Source: Acetobacteraceae bacterium
GTDB lineage: Bacteria; Bacillota; Sulfobacillia; JAIMBG01
DNA length: 39,452 bases
Direction of reading: 5' to 3'
Assembly (NCBI GenBank): GCA_023511555.1
Contig: JAIMBG010000003.1
Span: 1-39,452, forward strand
Shown here: positions 38,700 through 39,452 of the stretch, piece by piece
Numbering within the stretch: the first letter of the stretch is position 1
Layout of the letters: every line of letters starts with the position of its first letter
Notes under the pieces: model-generated
What the model was told of the DNA's origin: nothing
Database searches by the model: none
Seen by the model: only the letters and a program-made list of their open reading frames with translations
Made by a program: the position numbers and the translations under genes

Positions 38700-38792
38700 C
38701 TACTTCTTCTTCTTGCTCCCGGCGCCGCCCTTGCCGCCCCCGGACTTCGCCGTCTTCTTCGTGGCGGCCGGCTTCTTGGCTGCACACGGCAT
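38700..38792 (-). CDS. 30-aa Lys/Ala/Gly-rich basic peptide (not in ORF track)
   Basis: ATG...TAG: MPCAAKKPAATKKTAKSGGGKGGAGSKKKK; preceded by GGGAGGGGGTGA RBS-like sequence. Confidence 0.65.
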   Translation of the reverse strand: MPCAAKKPAATKKTAKSGGGKGGAGSKKKK

Positions 38793-38866
38793 CCGGCCTC
38801 ACCCCCTCCCCCCTGTCCCGCCGGGCCTTCGCCGGGGCGGGTATGAAGGAATCTGCCGGGGGTTTT

Positions 38867-39270
38867 CTACACCGCGGCCCATACTCCTTCTGTGGTTCCA
38901 TCCTGACCGGCCAAAACTCCCAGGGCGTCGGAGCCGCTCCCCAAGCAGCCGGGGTAAGCCAAGGCGCAGCTCAAGGGCGCCCACCCGCACCTCCAGCTCC
39001 GATAGAAGCACTCGGGTGGCGGCGGAGAGGAGCAGGGCGACCCCGTGCCATAGGTGTTCCAGTATGCCGGACGGTAGGCCACGATGCTCGTGTCGGCGTA
39101 GCGGCGGGCGGAGACGTAGCACTCAACGTCACCTTTGTCGGTTGCGGTGTAGGTGTAGATGTCGCCGCTCTATGACATCACTTTTTCGATCCAGGTGGTG
39201 GACGGGTACACGCTATGGTCCCGGCTTCCGATTCCGTAGCGGCTCGTGGCGCCGCCGCAGCCGCGGCCCC
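38867..39270 (-). pseudogene. Degraded ORF with in-frame TAG (39170-39172)
   Basis: Reverse-strand frame reads ...ATSRYGIGSRDHSVYPSTTWIEKVMS*SGDIYTYTATDKGDVECYVSARRYADTSIVAYRPAYWNTYGTGSP...; coherent protein-like sequence on both sides of the stop. Confidence 0.45.
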
Positions 39271-39297
39271 CCAAAGGGCGAAGACACAGAAGCTATA

Positions 39298-39330
39298 GGG
39301 AGAGGGCCTGTCCGGCCCTCTCCCTTTCCT
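39298..39330 (+). terminator. Terminator-like hairpin (possibly bidirectional)
   Basis: GGGAGAGGGCC-TGTCC-GGCCCTCTCCC followed by TTTCCTT. Confidence 0.55.
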
Positions 39331-39452
39331 TGCCGGCGATGGTTCGGCGCCAGCCGAAGCGCCAGCCAAAGCCAGGCCCCCGGTCGGCAGCCGCCCGGCC
39401 CACCGGAGGGGCCCGCCCCCTCCAGGTCCTTCCGCGCCGCCCCGCCCTCTGC

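Overview
High-GC window, probably from an anaerobic Bacillota-like bacterium (inferred from CIRCE-controlled groESL and gene content). Mostly minus-strand operons. In order: a cstA / small protein / two tandem ArsA-like ATPase operon; a plus-strand, translationally coupled PHP-SMC-like ATPase (TrlF/Ppl-like) + AlbA_2/RecG-like pair that looks like a small defence locus; groESL with a perfect CIRCE; a molybdenum-cofactor operon (small CQLGCFG protein, MoeA, MoeA fused to a binding-protein-like domain, MoaA, MoaC, MoaB/Mog) behind a structured leader that may be a Moco riboswitch; tdk; an NAD-type Cys-formate dehydrogenase operon (NuoF-like, FdhA, NuoE-like, FdhD) followed by thiolase and 3-hydroxybutyryl-CoA dehydrogenase; a four-gene defence-like cassette (PD-ExK/Eco57I-type methylase, NurA, HerA-like ATPase, second DNA methyltransferase); secreted and GNAT proteins; and a decayed tail containing a 30-aa Lys-rich peptide gene missed by the ORF track and an ORF interrupted by an in-frame TAG. 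The strongest candidates for a poorly described system are the methylase-NurA-HerA-methylase cassette (28091-35515) and the TrlF-AlbA_2 pair (4498-8450). All family calls are from reading motifs; no search was run.
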